Below, in pieces: positions 34,052 through 43,231 of a stretch of DNA of 61,935 nucleotides. The position numbers and the translations under genes were made by a program. The notes under the pieces are model-generated. The model saw nothing but the letters and a program-made list of their open reading frames with translations, was not told the origin of the DNA and ran no database searches. The DNA lies in contig JAENZN010000015.1 of assembly GCA_016841245.1 (NCBI GenBank), positions 1 through 61,935 on the forward strand, given 5' to 3'. Within the stretch, counting starts at the first letter, position 1, and each line of letters opens with the position of its first letter. This stretch comes from Syntrophomonas sp. GTDB lineage: Bacteria > Bacillota > Syntrophomonadia > Syntrophomonadales > Syntrophomonadaceae.

Positions 34052-34330
34052 TTAAAGAAGGTAAGGCATTATTGTGAGATTCTCGGGTCGAGGAATACAG
34101 GGACACACCTTCCTGGGAGTACCTTGTTTGAAGGAATGTCCCTGGGTATATCAAGGATGGTAGGAAGTGAGTATGAGATTCTCAGGCTAAGGAAAGGCGC
34201 CACACCGGGCGGTGAGCGCTGAGTTATCTGGATATATCTCAAGATTGGTGGGCAGTGAGATGAGAGTCTCGGGCTAAGGTCAGGGGACACACCTACTTGG
34301 AGATCCTGGTTGTAGGAATGTCCCCATTAC
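34052..34330. repeat. composite copy of the GGGGACACACC/GGAATGTCCCC repeat
   Basis: Starts TTAAAGAAGGTAAGGCATTA, runs through GGGACACACC ... GGAATGTCCC, the GAGTTATCTGGATATATCTC module (34221-34240), and a second GGGGACACACC ... GGAATGTCCCCATTA. It is the same module order as the cluster at 22543-23236. It lies between the antitoxin gene and the HIT gene; no gene is visible to be disrupted. Confidence 0.75.
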
Positions 34331-34363
34331 ATGTTTAACCGTGGATAGGGGCATGAATTTACC

Positions 34364-34744
34364 CTAATATGCCCGCTTGTAAGGTATTACTCCCCGTACC
34401 CCACCGAGGGGATTTTCTACGTCACCGGTGTAGCGGGGAATAAGATGAATGTGCAGGTGCATAACGCTTTGACCCGCTGCCACTCCGCAATTGATGCCGA
34501 TATTATAGCCATCAGGTTGATATTCACGGTCCAGTATTGTTTTTGCCAGATCCAGCATTTCCTGCAAAGCCACTCGTTCTTCGGGGGTAGTATCAAAAAA
34601 GTCGGATACATGCCGGCGGGTTATAATCAGCACGTGCCCGGGTGAAACCGGGAATTTATCATACCGCGCCAGAGCCAGGTCATTTTCCAGAAATACATTG
34701 TCGGGACAGCAAAAGGGGCAGCTTTCTTTGTCGGTTTCCTTCAC
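34364..34744 (-). CDS. HIT-family nucleotide hydrolase
   Basis: 126 residues with the histidine-triad motif HLHIHLIPR near the end and the usual HIT core (KFPVSPGHVLIITRRHVSDF, GYNIGINCGVAAGQSVMHLH). An N-terminal CPFC pair probably binds zinc. By family knowledge it hydrolyses AMP-linked substrates or dinucleoside polyphosphates. The start was placed at GTG 34744, 10 bases after AAGGAG; a TTG at 34765 would put that site inside the frame. It is a single gene between repeat-rich stretches. Confidence 0.88.
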   Translation of the reverse strand: MKETDKESCPFCCPDNVFLENDLALARYDKFPVSPGHVLIITRRHVSDFFDTTPEERVALQEMLDLAKTILDREYQPDGYNIGINCGVAAGQSVMHLHIHLIPRYTGDVENPLGGVRGVIPYKRAY

Positions 34745-34765
34745 GAAAACATGACTCCTTCCCAA

Positions 34766-35186
34766 ATATTTACCTGAGTTTATTATATCTGTTTCTATAT
34801 CAAATTTGGTAACGCAAAACAGCAGTGACAGTCCCTGATGTTTCCCGGTCCCCGTTGGGGACTGACCCTGGGGATAATATTGTCCCCATTAGGCGTGTCA
34901 CACTTTCGAGTCCTATAATTCCCTAATCAGCCTGATAATGACATTTATTTAGTGGCTGTCGATATATTTGTTATTTTATGGCAGGATTAGGTGGACATTT
35001 AGTCCCCTTTTTATCGGCAACCATAGCAGGACTATGCTCTGGGCCACCCGTGACATTATTCACACATTTCGACGTAAAATTCCCTGGATGTTTTGGTATA
35101 ATATGGTTAAATAGTTAATGCCATGGATGATGAGACAAGGTGAATTTGGCGAGTGAGTTACAGATTCTTTATCTGGAGGTGGCTTT
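34766..35186. other. intergenic region with a GTCCCC-rich relic
   Basis: 420 bases. Positions 34825-34900 contain GTCCCC-GTT-GGGGAC (34848-34862) and TTGTCCCCATTA, remnants of the dispersed repeat family in another arrangement. The rest holds the promoter and AGGTGGC-like ribosome binding site of the gene at 35187. No further gene was found. Confidence 0.4.
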
Positions 35187-35555
35187 ATGTTGGATACCAG
35201 TGAATCCGTTTACCGGGCCAATGGCGGGATGCATTATGCGGATGCTGTTTACCGCAAACATGCACCAACTGCTAATTATGTAAGGTATATCGTAAAACTG
35301 ATAAACCAGAACCTGTTTGATGGTGAAGTATCTCTTATAACTTATCCCATAAAAAACAAGCTTCGTATTAACTATAAAGGAGAATACTTTTTACTGCTCA
35401 GCCTGGGCTGGGTAGAAAACTTTCGAATAATGAGGGCTACTGCCCTGGAAGGATATATTATACAGCAGCTGCAACGTAAGGGTATCAGGTTTGATAGCAG
35501 TTCTTTCTACTATCGCACCTGGATTCTGGAGGAAAACAAGCAGCTGATCAGGTAG
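35187..35555 (+). CDS. hypothetical protein, 122 residues
   Basis: Not recognised. GGAGGTGGC precedes the ATG by a few bases. The product is soluble and basic, with an alpha-helical beginning (YADAVYRKHAPTANYVRYIV, KLINQNLFDGEVSLITYPIK) and a region alternating Leu/Val with aromatic residues (YFLLLSLGWVENFRIMRATA), ending QLQRKGIRFDSSSFYYRTWI. No catalytic or DNA-binding motif is visible. It stands alone between repeat-rich intergenic regions. Confidence 0.55.
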   Translation: MLDTSESVYRANGGMHYADAVYRKHAPTANYVRYIVKLINQNLFDGEVSLITYPIKNKLRINYKGEYFLLLSLGWVENFRIMRATALEGYIIQQLQRKGIRFDSSSFYYRTWILEENKQLIR

Positions 35556-35644
35556 ATCAGACTGAAACAAGAGGGATAAACCGGAAGTCAAAACACCAAC
35601 AGGTGTTCTTTAGGAGACCTGTCCTTTAGTGAAAGTCTCAAAAT

Positions 35645-36040
35645 AAGATCAGGGGAGACATTAGGTTAAGGTCTAAGGTGTTAGCTGAGTGAACTAAAGA
35701 ATAGGGGGAAGTAAGAACGAGGGTCTCAGGTTAAGGAACGGGGACACACCTCAGCTAAGGTCTAAGGTGATAGCTTAGTGAATTAAAAGAAGGTGGGGCA
35801 TTATTGTGAGATTCTCAGGCTAAGCAGGCTAAGGAACAGGGACACACCAGGTCAAGAAGTATGAGAAAGCTCCGTGCTGCCATGGATTGTTGGTACTAAA
35901 ATGAGGTTCTCGGGCTAAGGAACGGGGACACACCTACTTGGAGATCCCGGTTGTAGGAATGTCCCCATGCCAGGGAATGTCCCGGTTAAGGTCAGGGGAC
36001 ACACCTACCCTTGGGGAACTTGGTGGCAGGAATGTCCCGA
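35645..36040. repeat. composite copy of the GGGGACACACC/GGAATGTCCCC repeat
   Basis: About 400 bases with five GGG(G)ACACACC ends, two GGAATGTCCC ends, TTAAAAGAAGGTGGGGCATT and GTACTAAAATGAGGTTCTCG modules, and paired text CTAAGGTCTAAGGTG. It is more diverged than the cluster at 22.5 kb and lacks the GGAGTTATCTGGATATATCT module. It fills the gap between two hypothetical genes. Confidence 0.7.
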
Positions 36041-36113
36041 TTTTGTGTAGAATGTTTTGAATAATGATTGAAATTTAACGGTTTGTGAGAAGCCGTTTTT
36101 TGTTGGATGGTGA

Positions 36114-36530
36114 ATGATGGATAAAGATAAGCTGCAATTGGTTGAGACATATGCCCAGGTGGTTAAGAATATTGTTCGTTTTAACTCGGGTTTACCTGCC
36201 AGTGAGGAAATGCAGAAAAGACTGCCGGCTTTCATAGAATGGTATTATTCGCCAGAAGTGAATGCGCTGGCACCGGCCAGGTTCATAGCTTACCAGGACA
36301 TGGACAGCGGCCTTTACCTGGCTATGAAGGATTCCGGCAAAGACAGCCGGGAGGCTGTAAAATGGCTTTCTCACTGGTTCAAGCCGGTGGAAGAGCTTGA
36401 ACTGGATATTTTGAAAAAACACCTGATCATTATGACAGCAAATTTTGATAAAAAGCCGCACAAAATTGTTCGTATTCATGAACCGATAAACTCTATCCGC
36501 CTTACCAAGGAACCTGTATTCCTGCATTAA
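36114..36530 (+). CDS. hypothetical protein, 138 residues
   Basis: Not recognised. The product is soluble with a helical N-terminal half (LVETYAQVVKNIVRFNSGLP) and a mixed C-terminal half (ALAPARFIAYQDMDSGLYLA, EAVKWLSHWFKPVEELELDI). The first ATG of a pair was used; no strong ribosome binding site is visible (GGATGGTGA). Codon use and length look like a true gene. It converges with the queuosine-precursor transporter gene, 26 bases away. Confidence 0.55.
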   Translation: MMDKDKLQLVETYAQVVKNIVRFNSGLPASEEMQKRLPAFIEWYYSPEVNALAPARFIAYQDMDSGLYLAMKDSGKDSREAVKWLSHWFKPVEELELDILKKHLIIMTANFDKKPHKIVRIHEPINSIRLTKEPVFLH

Positions 36531-36556
36531 GCTTCTATCCTGGAGCCGGATAGTTA

Positions 36557-37240
36557 TCAGGATATTCCAAAGGGGTTATATTTAACATCCCGGTCAAAGG
36601 TATCTATACCTTCTTTCCTTTTAAGCCAACCTACAAAAGCATAAGTCAGTGGAGTAGCCAGTATCTCGTAACCTACTTTCCAGAGGTACTGTCCCATAAC
36701 CATAGCCATAAATACTGGCAGGGCATAAGTTCCTCCGAAGGCTATGGACATAAAGACCAGGGTGTCTACCCCCTCACCTACCAGGGTCGAACCGATAGTA
36801 CGGGTCCAAAGCCAGCGTCCTTCAGTCCATACTTTCATGCGGGAGAGAATCATAGAATTGGAGAACTCTCCTACAAAATATGCTGCCAATGAGGCAATGA
36901 CAATCCTGGGGGTAAAGCCCAGTACTGTGTTGTAGGCATCGTTAAATTCCCAGAAATCAGGATAAGGCAGGTTGATAATAAATATAAAAAACAGGGCCAT
37001 CAGCAGATTGGCTCCAAATCCTATCCAGATAGTTAAGCGGGCTCTTTTAAAGCCATATACTTCTGTAAGCACATCCCCGAAAATATAAGTGATGGGAAAC
37101 AGAAACAGATCTGCCGTTAAAGGGATTCCCATGAATTCTATCAGCCTTCCGGCTGAGATGTTGGTGATCAATAGACAGGTTACAAAAAGACTGGTGATAA
37201 TAAGAAATAATACTGATAACTGTGGTTTTTCAGACTGCAT
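36557..37240 (-). CDS. yhhQ: queuosine precursor transporter (VUT/YhhQ family)
   Basis: 227 residues, about six transmembrane helices. Family signatures are TNISAGRLIEFMGIPLTADL, FPITYIFGDVLTEVYGFKRA and FVGEFSNSMILSRMK with GEGVDTLVFMSIAF near the end. By family knowledge it imports queuine, preQ0 or preQ1 for tRNA queuosine modification. AGGAGG lies 9 bases before the ATG. No queuosine biosynthesis gene is next to it. Members are sometimes under preQ1 riboswitch control, but I see no convincing riboswitch in the 150 bases upstream. Confidence 0.9.
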   Translation of the reverse strand: MQSEKPQLSVLFLIITSLFVTCLLITNISAGRLIEFMGIPLTADLFLFPITYIFGDVLTEVYGFKRARLTIWIGFGANLLMALFFIFIINLPYPDFWEFNDAYNTVLGFTPRIVIASLAAYFVGEFSNSMILSRMKVWTEGRWLWTRTIGSTLVGEGVDTLVFMSIAFGGTYALPVFMAMVMGQYLWKVGYEILATPLTYAFVGWLKRKEGIDTFDRDVKYNPFGIS

Positions 37241-37418
37241 TTAGCATTCCTCCTTGTTTTTTTGAGGCGGGTAGGCTGCGACCGCCATTCTTTTTAATTC
37301 AAAAGCTATTATACCATCTATCTTCGATTTATTACAGGTTATTTGGTCAATTATCTATTTATTCGAGGGTGCAACTCTTCCAATATGCATTAATTTATTT
37401 TGAACATGCTTAATTATA

Positions 37419-38459
37419 TTATTTAATCTTTATTTTTATAGGTTCGCCTGGTATTATGCTATCGTATATTAGGCCATCATTTTCTTGTGAACGGGTTATA
37501 CAGGGGGTTATAACTAAGGCGGTAACGTCTTCGTTTATTGGCTGAAACCTTTTTTGCGTCTCGCTGCTGGACCCTAAATCGCTGTTTTTTTCAAGTTTTA
37601 CCCCGTTATGGTCAGTTATGGTGAATTTTATCTGGCTAACATCATCATTACAGCTCAAACATCTATAATTAAGAGTAGTTGATACCGGAGAGATTACCAG
37701 ATTATCAATCACTCCCTTAAATTCTTCTTGCCCATTGTCCAGCTTGATTTCTCTATTAATAGAAATAACCCTGGTTTGGTTTAAAAGTGTTTCTGTACTG
37801 GCCTGAAAATCAAAACACCAGTTTCCCTTTATTGATTGCTGCCTGGATAATCGGTTTATTATTTCACTATATTTTAATTCAATATGAAGATTGTTACTTG
37901 AAGTCAGCTCCTTGAATTTTACTGCTGAAAGAAAGTTGACACAGTCGGAACTGATAACTTTCTTCTGCCCTCTTATAATAACAATACCGCTCAATGGGGT
38001 TCCATTTACTGATACTTTTAATTTGGGGATCGTTAAATTATCCCAATTTACAGAGTCTGAAGTAAACGTAGTACTGATAAATATTTGATCCCCTTCGATT
38101 AAAACCTCATTTAATGTTGCAGTGATGCCCTGATCGGTCACACTAGTATTAAGCACTTGTTTATAATCAGCAAGTGAATTATCCTGCCTTTGCAAATATT
38201 CTTCCAGCAGGTTTCCGACAATGGGAATATCAGCAAGGACTATTTTATCAGTCTGCTGCCCGATAGATATTAAAAGCAGTATTAAAGCAGCAATAACAAC
38301 CCTTTTTACAGTAATTTTTTTATTATTTCGGTTAATGGTATGGTGCGCTCTTTTTAAATACTTGTGCTTTTCATTTTCGCTTAATGGGGTTTCTTCGTAG
38401 CCAGTTAAATCTATACCTCGTACATCCAATATTTTATAAAGATCTTTCAGAATAAACAC
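37419..38459 (-). CDS. DUF4179-type membrane protein, probable anti-sigma factor
   Basis: 346 residues. A cytoplasmic N-terminus (about 1-48), a single transmembrane helix (VVIAALILLLISIGQQ, about 50-66) and a DUF4179-like extracellular part (SLADYKQVLNTSVTDQGITA, TLNEVLIEGDQIFISTTFTS, WDNLTIPKLKVSVNG). It starts 10 bases after the stop of the sigma factor gene at 38469, the usual sigma/anti-sigma order. AGGAGG precedes the start. It is expected to sequester that sigma factor until a surface signal is sensed; the signal is unknown. Confidence 0.8.
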   Translation of the reverse strand: MFILKDLYKILDVRGIDLTGYEETPLSENEKHKYLKRAHHTINRNNKKITVKRVVIAALILLLISIGQQTDKIVLADIPIVGNLLEEYLQRQDNSLADYKQVLNTSVTDQGITATLNEVLIEGDQIFISTTFTSDSVNWDNLTIPKLKVSVNGTPLSGIVIIRGQKKVISSDCVNFLSAVKFKELTSSNNLHIELKYSEIINRLSRQQSIKGNWCFDFQASTETLLNQTRVISINREIKLDNGQEEFKGVIDNLVISPVSTTLNYRCLSCNDDVSQIKFTITDHNGVKLEKNSDLGSSSETQKRFQPINEDVTALVITPCITRSQENDGLIYDSIIPGEPIKIKIK

Positions 38460-38468
38460 CTCCTTAAT

Positions 38469-39002
38469 TTATGCTTTGTGTTCTGACCACAAGGCTCGAA
38501 TTTTTTTCCTTCCTCGTGATAAACGGTTATAAATCACCGAGCTTTTAATCCCTGCTTCCTTTTCTAAAGTACGCATGTCTTCATTTTCCAGATAGTATTT
38601 TTTAAATAACTCTCTATCTTCCGGAGTCAAGTAAGCAAGCAGATCTTCTATTTCTTCACTTAGTTCGTTTTTTAATAAGGTTCTTTCGTTATCAAAATGT
38701 TCCCCCGGGTGATTTAACACTTCACGTTCTACCACTTTTAAATATTGCCTTTTACAGTCTATGGCCTTATATCTAGTTATTGCCGCCAACCAGTTTTTGA
38801 AATTGTTGGGCCCGGAATATTTTTCAATGTTGTACCATACAGCCAACAAAGTCTCGTTAATACACTCATCATGCAAATGCTGACAATTAGCCAGATGTTT
38901 TCGAATTATGCTTTTCATCAGGCCTCCGTAATTATCGAGCACCAACCTGAGTGCATCTTCATTACGATTGCGCAAGTATTTAACAATAGTTTCCTCGTCG
39001 AT
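38469..39002 (-). CDS. ECF-like RNA polymerase sigma factor, start possibly AUC
   Basis: A sigma-70 family protein with region 2 (ALRLVLDNYGGLMKSIIRKH, CINETLLAVWYNIEKY, NFKNWLAAITRYKAIDCKRQ) and region 4 (YLTPEDRELFKKYYLENEDM, SSVIYNRLSRGRKKIRALW). The first standard start is TTG 38975, but it lacks a ribosome binding site and cuts off conserved residues. The frame continues upstream as DEETIVKYLRNRNEDA, matching the usual MDEExIVxYLR beginning, with ATC (39002-39000) exactly where Met belongs and AAAGGTGGT eight bases before it. So the gene may start at AUC; a shorter TTG start is the alternative. It is followed by the DUF4179 anti-sigma gene. Confidence 0.8.
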   Translation of the reverse strand: MDEETIVKYLRNRNEDALRLVLDNYGGLMKSIIRKHLANCQHLHDECINETLLAVWYNIEKYSGPNNFKNWLAAITRYKAIDCKRQYLKVVEREVLNHPGEHFDNERTLLKNELSEEIEDLLAYLTPEDRELFKKYYLENEDMRTLEKEAGIKSSVIYNRLSRGRKKIRALWSEHKA

Positions 39003-39323
39003 AACCGGGCACCACCTTTCAAAGTTAAAAACTATATGGTGATTAATGTTTAGCCGCTTCTGTTAATTAAGTCGTTAGAATACACTAATATCTATCAATG
39101 ATATAAATTTTTTATTGATTAATTGGTGTGAGTTAGAAGGAGTTTTTTTTTTGGGGGGGGGGAGAAAATGAATATAAATATGGTCCAGGGTCCCTGGTAT
39201 CTAAGTAGGAACGCAGGCAGGAAATGAGCTGCTAATTATGGTCATGACAAATTGTTTTGTTTATAACAGCTGTTTGGCCGAGGATCAATGTTTAGCAATA
39301 TTTGAATGCCCTGGGGTTTCCTA
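39003..39323. other. intergenic region with a T10G10 homopolymer
   Basis: 320 bases upstream of the sigma factor and downstream of the PLP enzyme gene. A run of ten T's (39143-39152) followed by ten G's (39153-39162) lies about 140-160 bases before the sigma gene start. Otherwise it is AT-rich with no supported gene. Confidence 0.5.
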
Positions 39324-40289
39324 TTAGGACAAAAAATGGTTAAATCCAAAAATCTCCGGGCATCCGCCGGTAGCCAGGAAAAGTATTTTTTCTCCCTTTT
39401 TAAAGTATCCTTTTTCAATTAGATCCAAAAGCCCCACCATAGCCTTGGCACTGTATACCGGGTCCAGGAGCACACCTTCGCTGGAGGCCAGCAGTTTAAT
39501 AGCATCTCTCACTTTATCGTCAGGAATGGCGTAGCCGCTTCCCATATATTCATCAAAAACTATGATTTGATCGACACTGGAAGGGGCTGTACCTAAAAAG
39601 TCTTCCGCCAGGTTAGAGAGACGAGTAATCTCGTCCTGACACCATTCCCGGTCGCCCAGGCCGACTCCGATCCCGACGATTTTGGTTTTGTGCCCCGCCA
39701 TTCGGGCCCCCACATTTAATCCGGCACAGGTAGAACCGGTTCCAACGGCCATCACTATGGCATCAAATTCCAGCGGATACTGCTCTTTTATTTCCTGGTA
39801 AGCATCTACATAGGAAATAATACCGGGCAGACAGCTCCCGCCTACTGGAATCACATAGGTGTTCTGACCTTTACCGGTGTTTTCGGCTGCCAGCACATCG
39901 ATCTGCCTATCTGCTTCCTCTGGTTTCACACAGTAGGTTTCCGCTCCCATCAGATAATCCAGCAGGAAGTTGCCCTGCCGGGTTTTGGGTTCATCGCCGG
40001 ATAAAACCAGCTGGCATTTTAATCCCAGGGCAGCGGCTGCGCCGGCGGTTTGCCGGGCATGATTGGAGGTAACAGCTCCGGTGGTTATGATAACTTCAGC
40101 ACCCTTGTCAAGGGCATCAGCCATTATATACTCTAATTTCCTGACCTTATTGCCGCCCAGGGCCAGGCCGGTGTAATCATCTCGTTTTATATATATCTCT
40201 GGTCCGTTCATTATCCGGGTAAGGTTTTTCAGTTCATGCAAAGGGGTAGGAAAAAACCCCAGAGAAACTCGTTCCAGACTTGGTTTCAT
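39324..40289 (-). CDS. D-cysteine desulfhydrase / ACC deaminase-family PLP enzyme
   Basis: 321 residues, fold-type II PLP enzyme. The Schiff-base lysine lies in GLALGGNKVRKLEYIMADAL (the GGNK motif). TTGAVTSNHARQTAGAAAAL is the substrate-binding stretch, and a PLP-phosphate loop is seen as VGTGSTCAGL. By family knowledge it degrades D-cysteine to pyruvate, H2S and ammonia, or related beta-substituted D-amino acids. The start is ATG 40289, behind AAAAGGAGTGG; the longer frame from 40328 includes that site. The trkH gene lies 49 bases upstream on the same strand, a common arrangement only by adjacency. Confidence 0.88.
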   Translation of the reverse strand: MKPSLERVSLGFFPTPLHELKNLTRIMNGPEIYIKRDDYTGLALGGNKVRKLEYIMADALDKGAEVIITTGAVTSNHARQTAGAAAALGLKCQLVLSGDEPKTRQGNFLLDYLMGAETYCVKPEEADRQIDVLAAENTGKGQNTYVIPVGGSCLPGIISYVDAYQEIKEQYPLEFDAIVMAVGTGSTCAGLNVGARMAGHKTKIVGIGVGLGDREWCQDEITRLSNLAEDFLGTAPSSVDQIIVFDEYMGSGYAIPDDKVRDAIKLLASSEGVLLDPVYSAKAMVGLLDLIEKGYFKKGEKILFLATGGCPEIFGFNHFLS

Positions 40290-40338
40290 AAAATGCCACT
40301 CCTTTTCTAAACGGTCTAATCGGCCCAATATAATATCT

Positions 40339-41784
40339 TTATCTTTTCCAGAACAGCGGATAGAACAATACTAAAAGCGGGAATATCTCCAGCCTGCCCA
40401 GCAGCATCAGTATGGATAAGATGAATTTACCTGCACCGGGTATAAAAGCAAAGTTTAAGACCGGTCCTATCGCCCCATATCCCGGTCCAATATTACCCAT
40501 ACAGGTGGCCGCGGCGGTAAAACTGGTCAGAATATCTATGCCCATGGCTGCAAGCAGCAGCATCCCCAGCAGCACTATAAGCATATACAGGAAAAAGTAC
40601 AGCAGTACATTTATGACCAGTGAATCACTTATAACATTTTGATCCAAACGCTGGGATATGATGGCCCGGGGATGGATTATTTTTTGTAATTCTATTTTTA
40701 CTCTCTCCAGCATAACCAGGTGTCGGCCTGCCTTTATTCCTCCTGCGGTAGATCCGGCACTGGCACCTATAAAAAACAAGATCAGCAGTATACCCTGGGA
40801 AAGCATGCTCCATTCCAGGTAATCTGCGGTAGCAAAGCCGGTAGTAGTCAATATTGAGATAACCTGAAACAGGCTGGTTCTGAGCCGGTACTCTCCTATC
40901 GGGAGATTACCCAGACCTGCAAAGACCAGGGCAGAAGCAAAAATAATCAGCAGCAGATAGAATTTCCACTCCCGATTACGCAGGTAAACTCCTAAATCTT
41001 TTTTTATAAAGGATAGATAATGCAGGGAATAATTAGTTCCGGCCAGGAACATAAATACGATTATAGTCCACTGTATAGCCGGACTGGCGTAGTAGGCAAT
41101 GCTGGCATTGCGAGTAGAAAAACCGCCGGTAGCCATGGTAGTGCAGGCATGACAGAAGGCATCAAACAGGCTCATTCCTTCCCCCCACAGCAGGAGCAGC
41201 AGTATTATGCTCAGGCCCACATAAGCTCGCCAGAAGTTTTTAGCAGTGTCCCGGGCTTTAGGATTAACTTTTCCGGCTACTGACCCGCCGGCAATTTCTG
41301 CCCGGTATATCTGGTTGGCACGTACCCCGATAACCTGGATAAGGGCGATAAATAAAACCATTATCCCCATGCCGCCCAGCCACTGAGTAAGACTCCTCCA
41401 GAACAACAGTCCCCGAGGCAGCACTTCGATATCGGTTAATATGGTGGATCCGGTGGTAGTAATTCCGGAAACCGTTTCAAAAAAGGCATCTATATAGGAA
41501 GGAAAGCAGCCGCTTAGAGCAAAGGGCAGGGAACCATAGATACAGGCAGTTAACCAGCCCAGAGCTACGATGGCAAATCCCTCTTTATAATTAAGCTCAC
41601 TGGAATCTCCAATGCGGAACCAGAGAATTAAACCGCTAATCAGAGTTATAAGGGTAGCAAGCAATAATTGCTTGTAAACCGGTTCATGATAATATATGGA
41701 ACATAATACGCTGGTAGCCATAGCCAGGCCGATGATAACCAGAATCTTCCCCATGATACCGAGTATAACGTTTATTCTAATCAA
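40339..41784 (-). CDS. trkH: TrkH/KtrB-type potassium uptake channel subunit
   Basis: 481 residues, a four-fold repeated membrane-pore-membrane channel. The four selectivity-filter loops can be read: TVSGITTTGSTILTDIE, HACTTMATGGFSTRNAS, SILTTTGFATADYLEW and ATCMGNIGPGYGAI. It passes K+ under control of a cytoplasmic TrkA/KtrA subunit, which is not in this window. The start is TTG 41784 behind AAGGA. The gene is followed by the D-cysteine desulfhydrase-like gene on the same strand. A 16-bp hairpin upstream (41928-41979) insulates it from the preceding gene. Confidence 0.92.
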   Translation of the reverse strand: MIRINVILGIMGKILVIIGLAMATSVLCSIYYHEPVYKQLLLATLITLISGLILWFRIGDSSELNYKEGFAIVALGWLTACIYGSLPFALSGCFPSYIDAFFETVSGITTTGSTILTDIEVLPRGLLFWRSLTQWLGGMGIMVLFIALIQVIGVRANQIYRAEIAGGSVAGKVNPKARDTAKNFWRAYVGLSIILLLLLWGEGMSLFDAFCHACTTMATGGFSTRNASIAYYASPAIQWTIIVFMFLAGTNYSLHYLSFIKKDLGVYLRNREWKFYLLLIIFASALVFAGLGNLPIGEYRLRTSLFQVISILTTTGFATADYLEWSMLSQGILLILFFIGASAGSTAGGIKAGRHLVMLERVKIELQKIIHPRAIISQRLDQNVISDSLVINVLLYFFLYMLIVLLGMLLLAAMGIDILTSFTAAATCMGNIGPGYGAIGPVLNFAFIPGAGKFILSILMLLGRLEIFPLLVLFYPLFWKR

Positions 41785-41927
41785 TTATCCTTCACTCCTG
41801 CGTGTTTAAAGAATGTATCGATAGCTGGAATTAACTGCTGCAATACCAGTAATTCGAATGACTACATTCTATCATTTTTTAATCCAAAGTATTAGCTTTT
41901 TCATTAATTAAAAATTATCACCCTGAA

Positions 41928-41979
41928 AACACTGGGCGGTTCCAGTGTTGCTCAATAGAACCCGGAACCGCCCAGTGTT
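41928..41979 (-). terminator. perfect 16-bp hairpin between the MBL gene and trkH
   Basis: AACACTGGGCGGTTCC (41928-41943) and GGAACCGCCCAGTGTT (41964-41979) are perfect inverted arms around a 20-base loop. On the minus strand it lies downstream of the metallo-beta-lactamase-fold gene; TTTTC follows, a short T run. It probably ends that transcript. Confidence 0.65.
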
Positions 41980-42119
41980 ATTGTACTGTTTCCAGCAGAA
42001 TTAATTTAATATATTAAATTAATCATTTTTAACAGGAATGCTTCGACAGGAATGTCGAGTGCAGATATATTCTATCTTCTATCAGTTCTGCAGCTGCTCA
42101 CAGGTCAGGCACCAGGTGG

Positions 42120-43037
42120 CTAGGTCCTCTGGAAGATACCCGGCTGTATCTCTGCTGCTGCTCCTAATTCCATTAAATGCTGCAGATGATGATGCATGTA
42201 AATCCTTTCCCAGAAGTCTTCCAAATAAAATATCCGCTTTTTAAAAGCCAGTTGATACCCTGCCAGCTGCTCTATGGTGTGAGGTTCCTTCAACAAATCA
42301 TATATCTGCTCTTCCCGGTCCAGCATAACCTGCAGGTAGCTATCCAAACTCTGACCGATGTTCTCAGTCAAGGGCCGGCGATGAGACGACGCCAGGACGT
42401 GGGGATTTATTTCTTTAATAAGCTTAACTGAGTTAATGAACTGCCCCACATTCGAACAACCGTCTCCATACCATGGACCGCCCCGGGTAGTATCAATATC
42501 ACCGGAAAACAGTATCCCGTCTTTTTCGAAGTAGAATCCATAGTGACCACTGGAATGTCCAGGCAGATGCAAGGCCGTAAACTGATTTCCCCGCCCTAAA
42601 TCGAACTGCTGCCGATCAGTAAATGTCCCAGCCAGATCTAATTTTATGAAGCCAGGCCGTCCGGGAATATCAGGAGAGATTGGCAATACATTTTTTATTT
42701 CCGGCAGCGCCTTATCTCCCATAATTTTCTTCCATAGACTAAATCCTCTTAGATTTAAATAATTTTCCTCACTCCAATATGATTGTTCCTCTTCCTTCCC
42801 GGTATATAACCGGGTATTGGCAAAAAGCACCCCACAATGGGTATGATCAGGATGGTTATGAGTAAGCAGGCCAATATCTACCGAGTTCTTATCGATTTCT
42901 TCAAAGGCTTTAATCCCCGCTCCAAAATCTATAACCGCCCTTTGCTCTCCCTCTATGTACATACATATACAATAGGGGTAAAAATTTGGCGCATCTGGCA
43001 TTAATACAGAAATTCCTTGTGCCAAAGGCATCAGCAT
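42120..43037 (-). CDS. metallo-beta-lactamase-fold hydrolase
   Basis: 305 residues. The zinc-binding motif HNHPDHTH (HxHxDH) is at about 79-86, with the third metal histidine in LHLPGHSSGH and the bridging Asp in FSGDIDTTRGGPWYG. The C-terminal 100 residues (SSHRRPLTENIGQSLDSYLQ, EEQIYDLLKEPHTIEQLA) form the LACTB2-like winged helix that follows the hydrolase core in nuclease- or thioesterase-type members. The start is ATG 43037 behind GAGGGGG. A hydrolase of unknown substrate; glyoxalase II-like thioesterase or RNase are options. It is a single gene with its own terminator. Confidence 0.85.
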   Translation of the reverse strand: MLMPLAQGISVLMPDAPNFYPYCICMYIEGEQRAVIDFGAGIKAFEEIDKNSVDIGLLTHNHPDHTHCGVLFANTRLYTGKEEEQSYWSEENYLNLRGFSLWKKIMGDKALPEIKNVLPISPDIPGRPGFIKLDLAGTFTDRQQFDLGRGNQFTALHLPGHSSGHYGFYFEKDGILFSGDIDTTRGGPWYGDGCSNVGQFINSVKLIKEINPHVLASSHRRPLTENIGQSLDSYLQVMLDREEQIYDLLKEPHTIEQLAGYQLAFKKRIFYLEDFWERIYMHHHLQHLMELGAAAEIQPGIFQRT

Positions 43038-43231
43038 CTTTATTCCCCCTCACAAAACTTGTTATTAATATATTCAGGAATTAGTTTTTAGAATAATATT
43101 AATATTCTATCATTTATGAACATTGAAGCGGGGTTTAGTACAATTTTTCCCAAACATTATCCCTCATCAAAAACAGCTTGAGCATATCCCCTATCACTTG
43201 CAGGGATAAGCAGGCGGTGTTATCTTGCATT

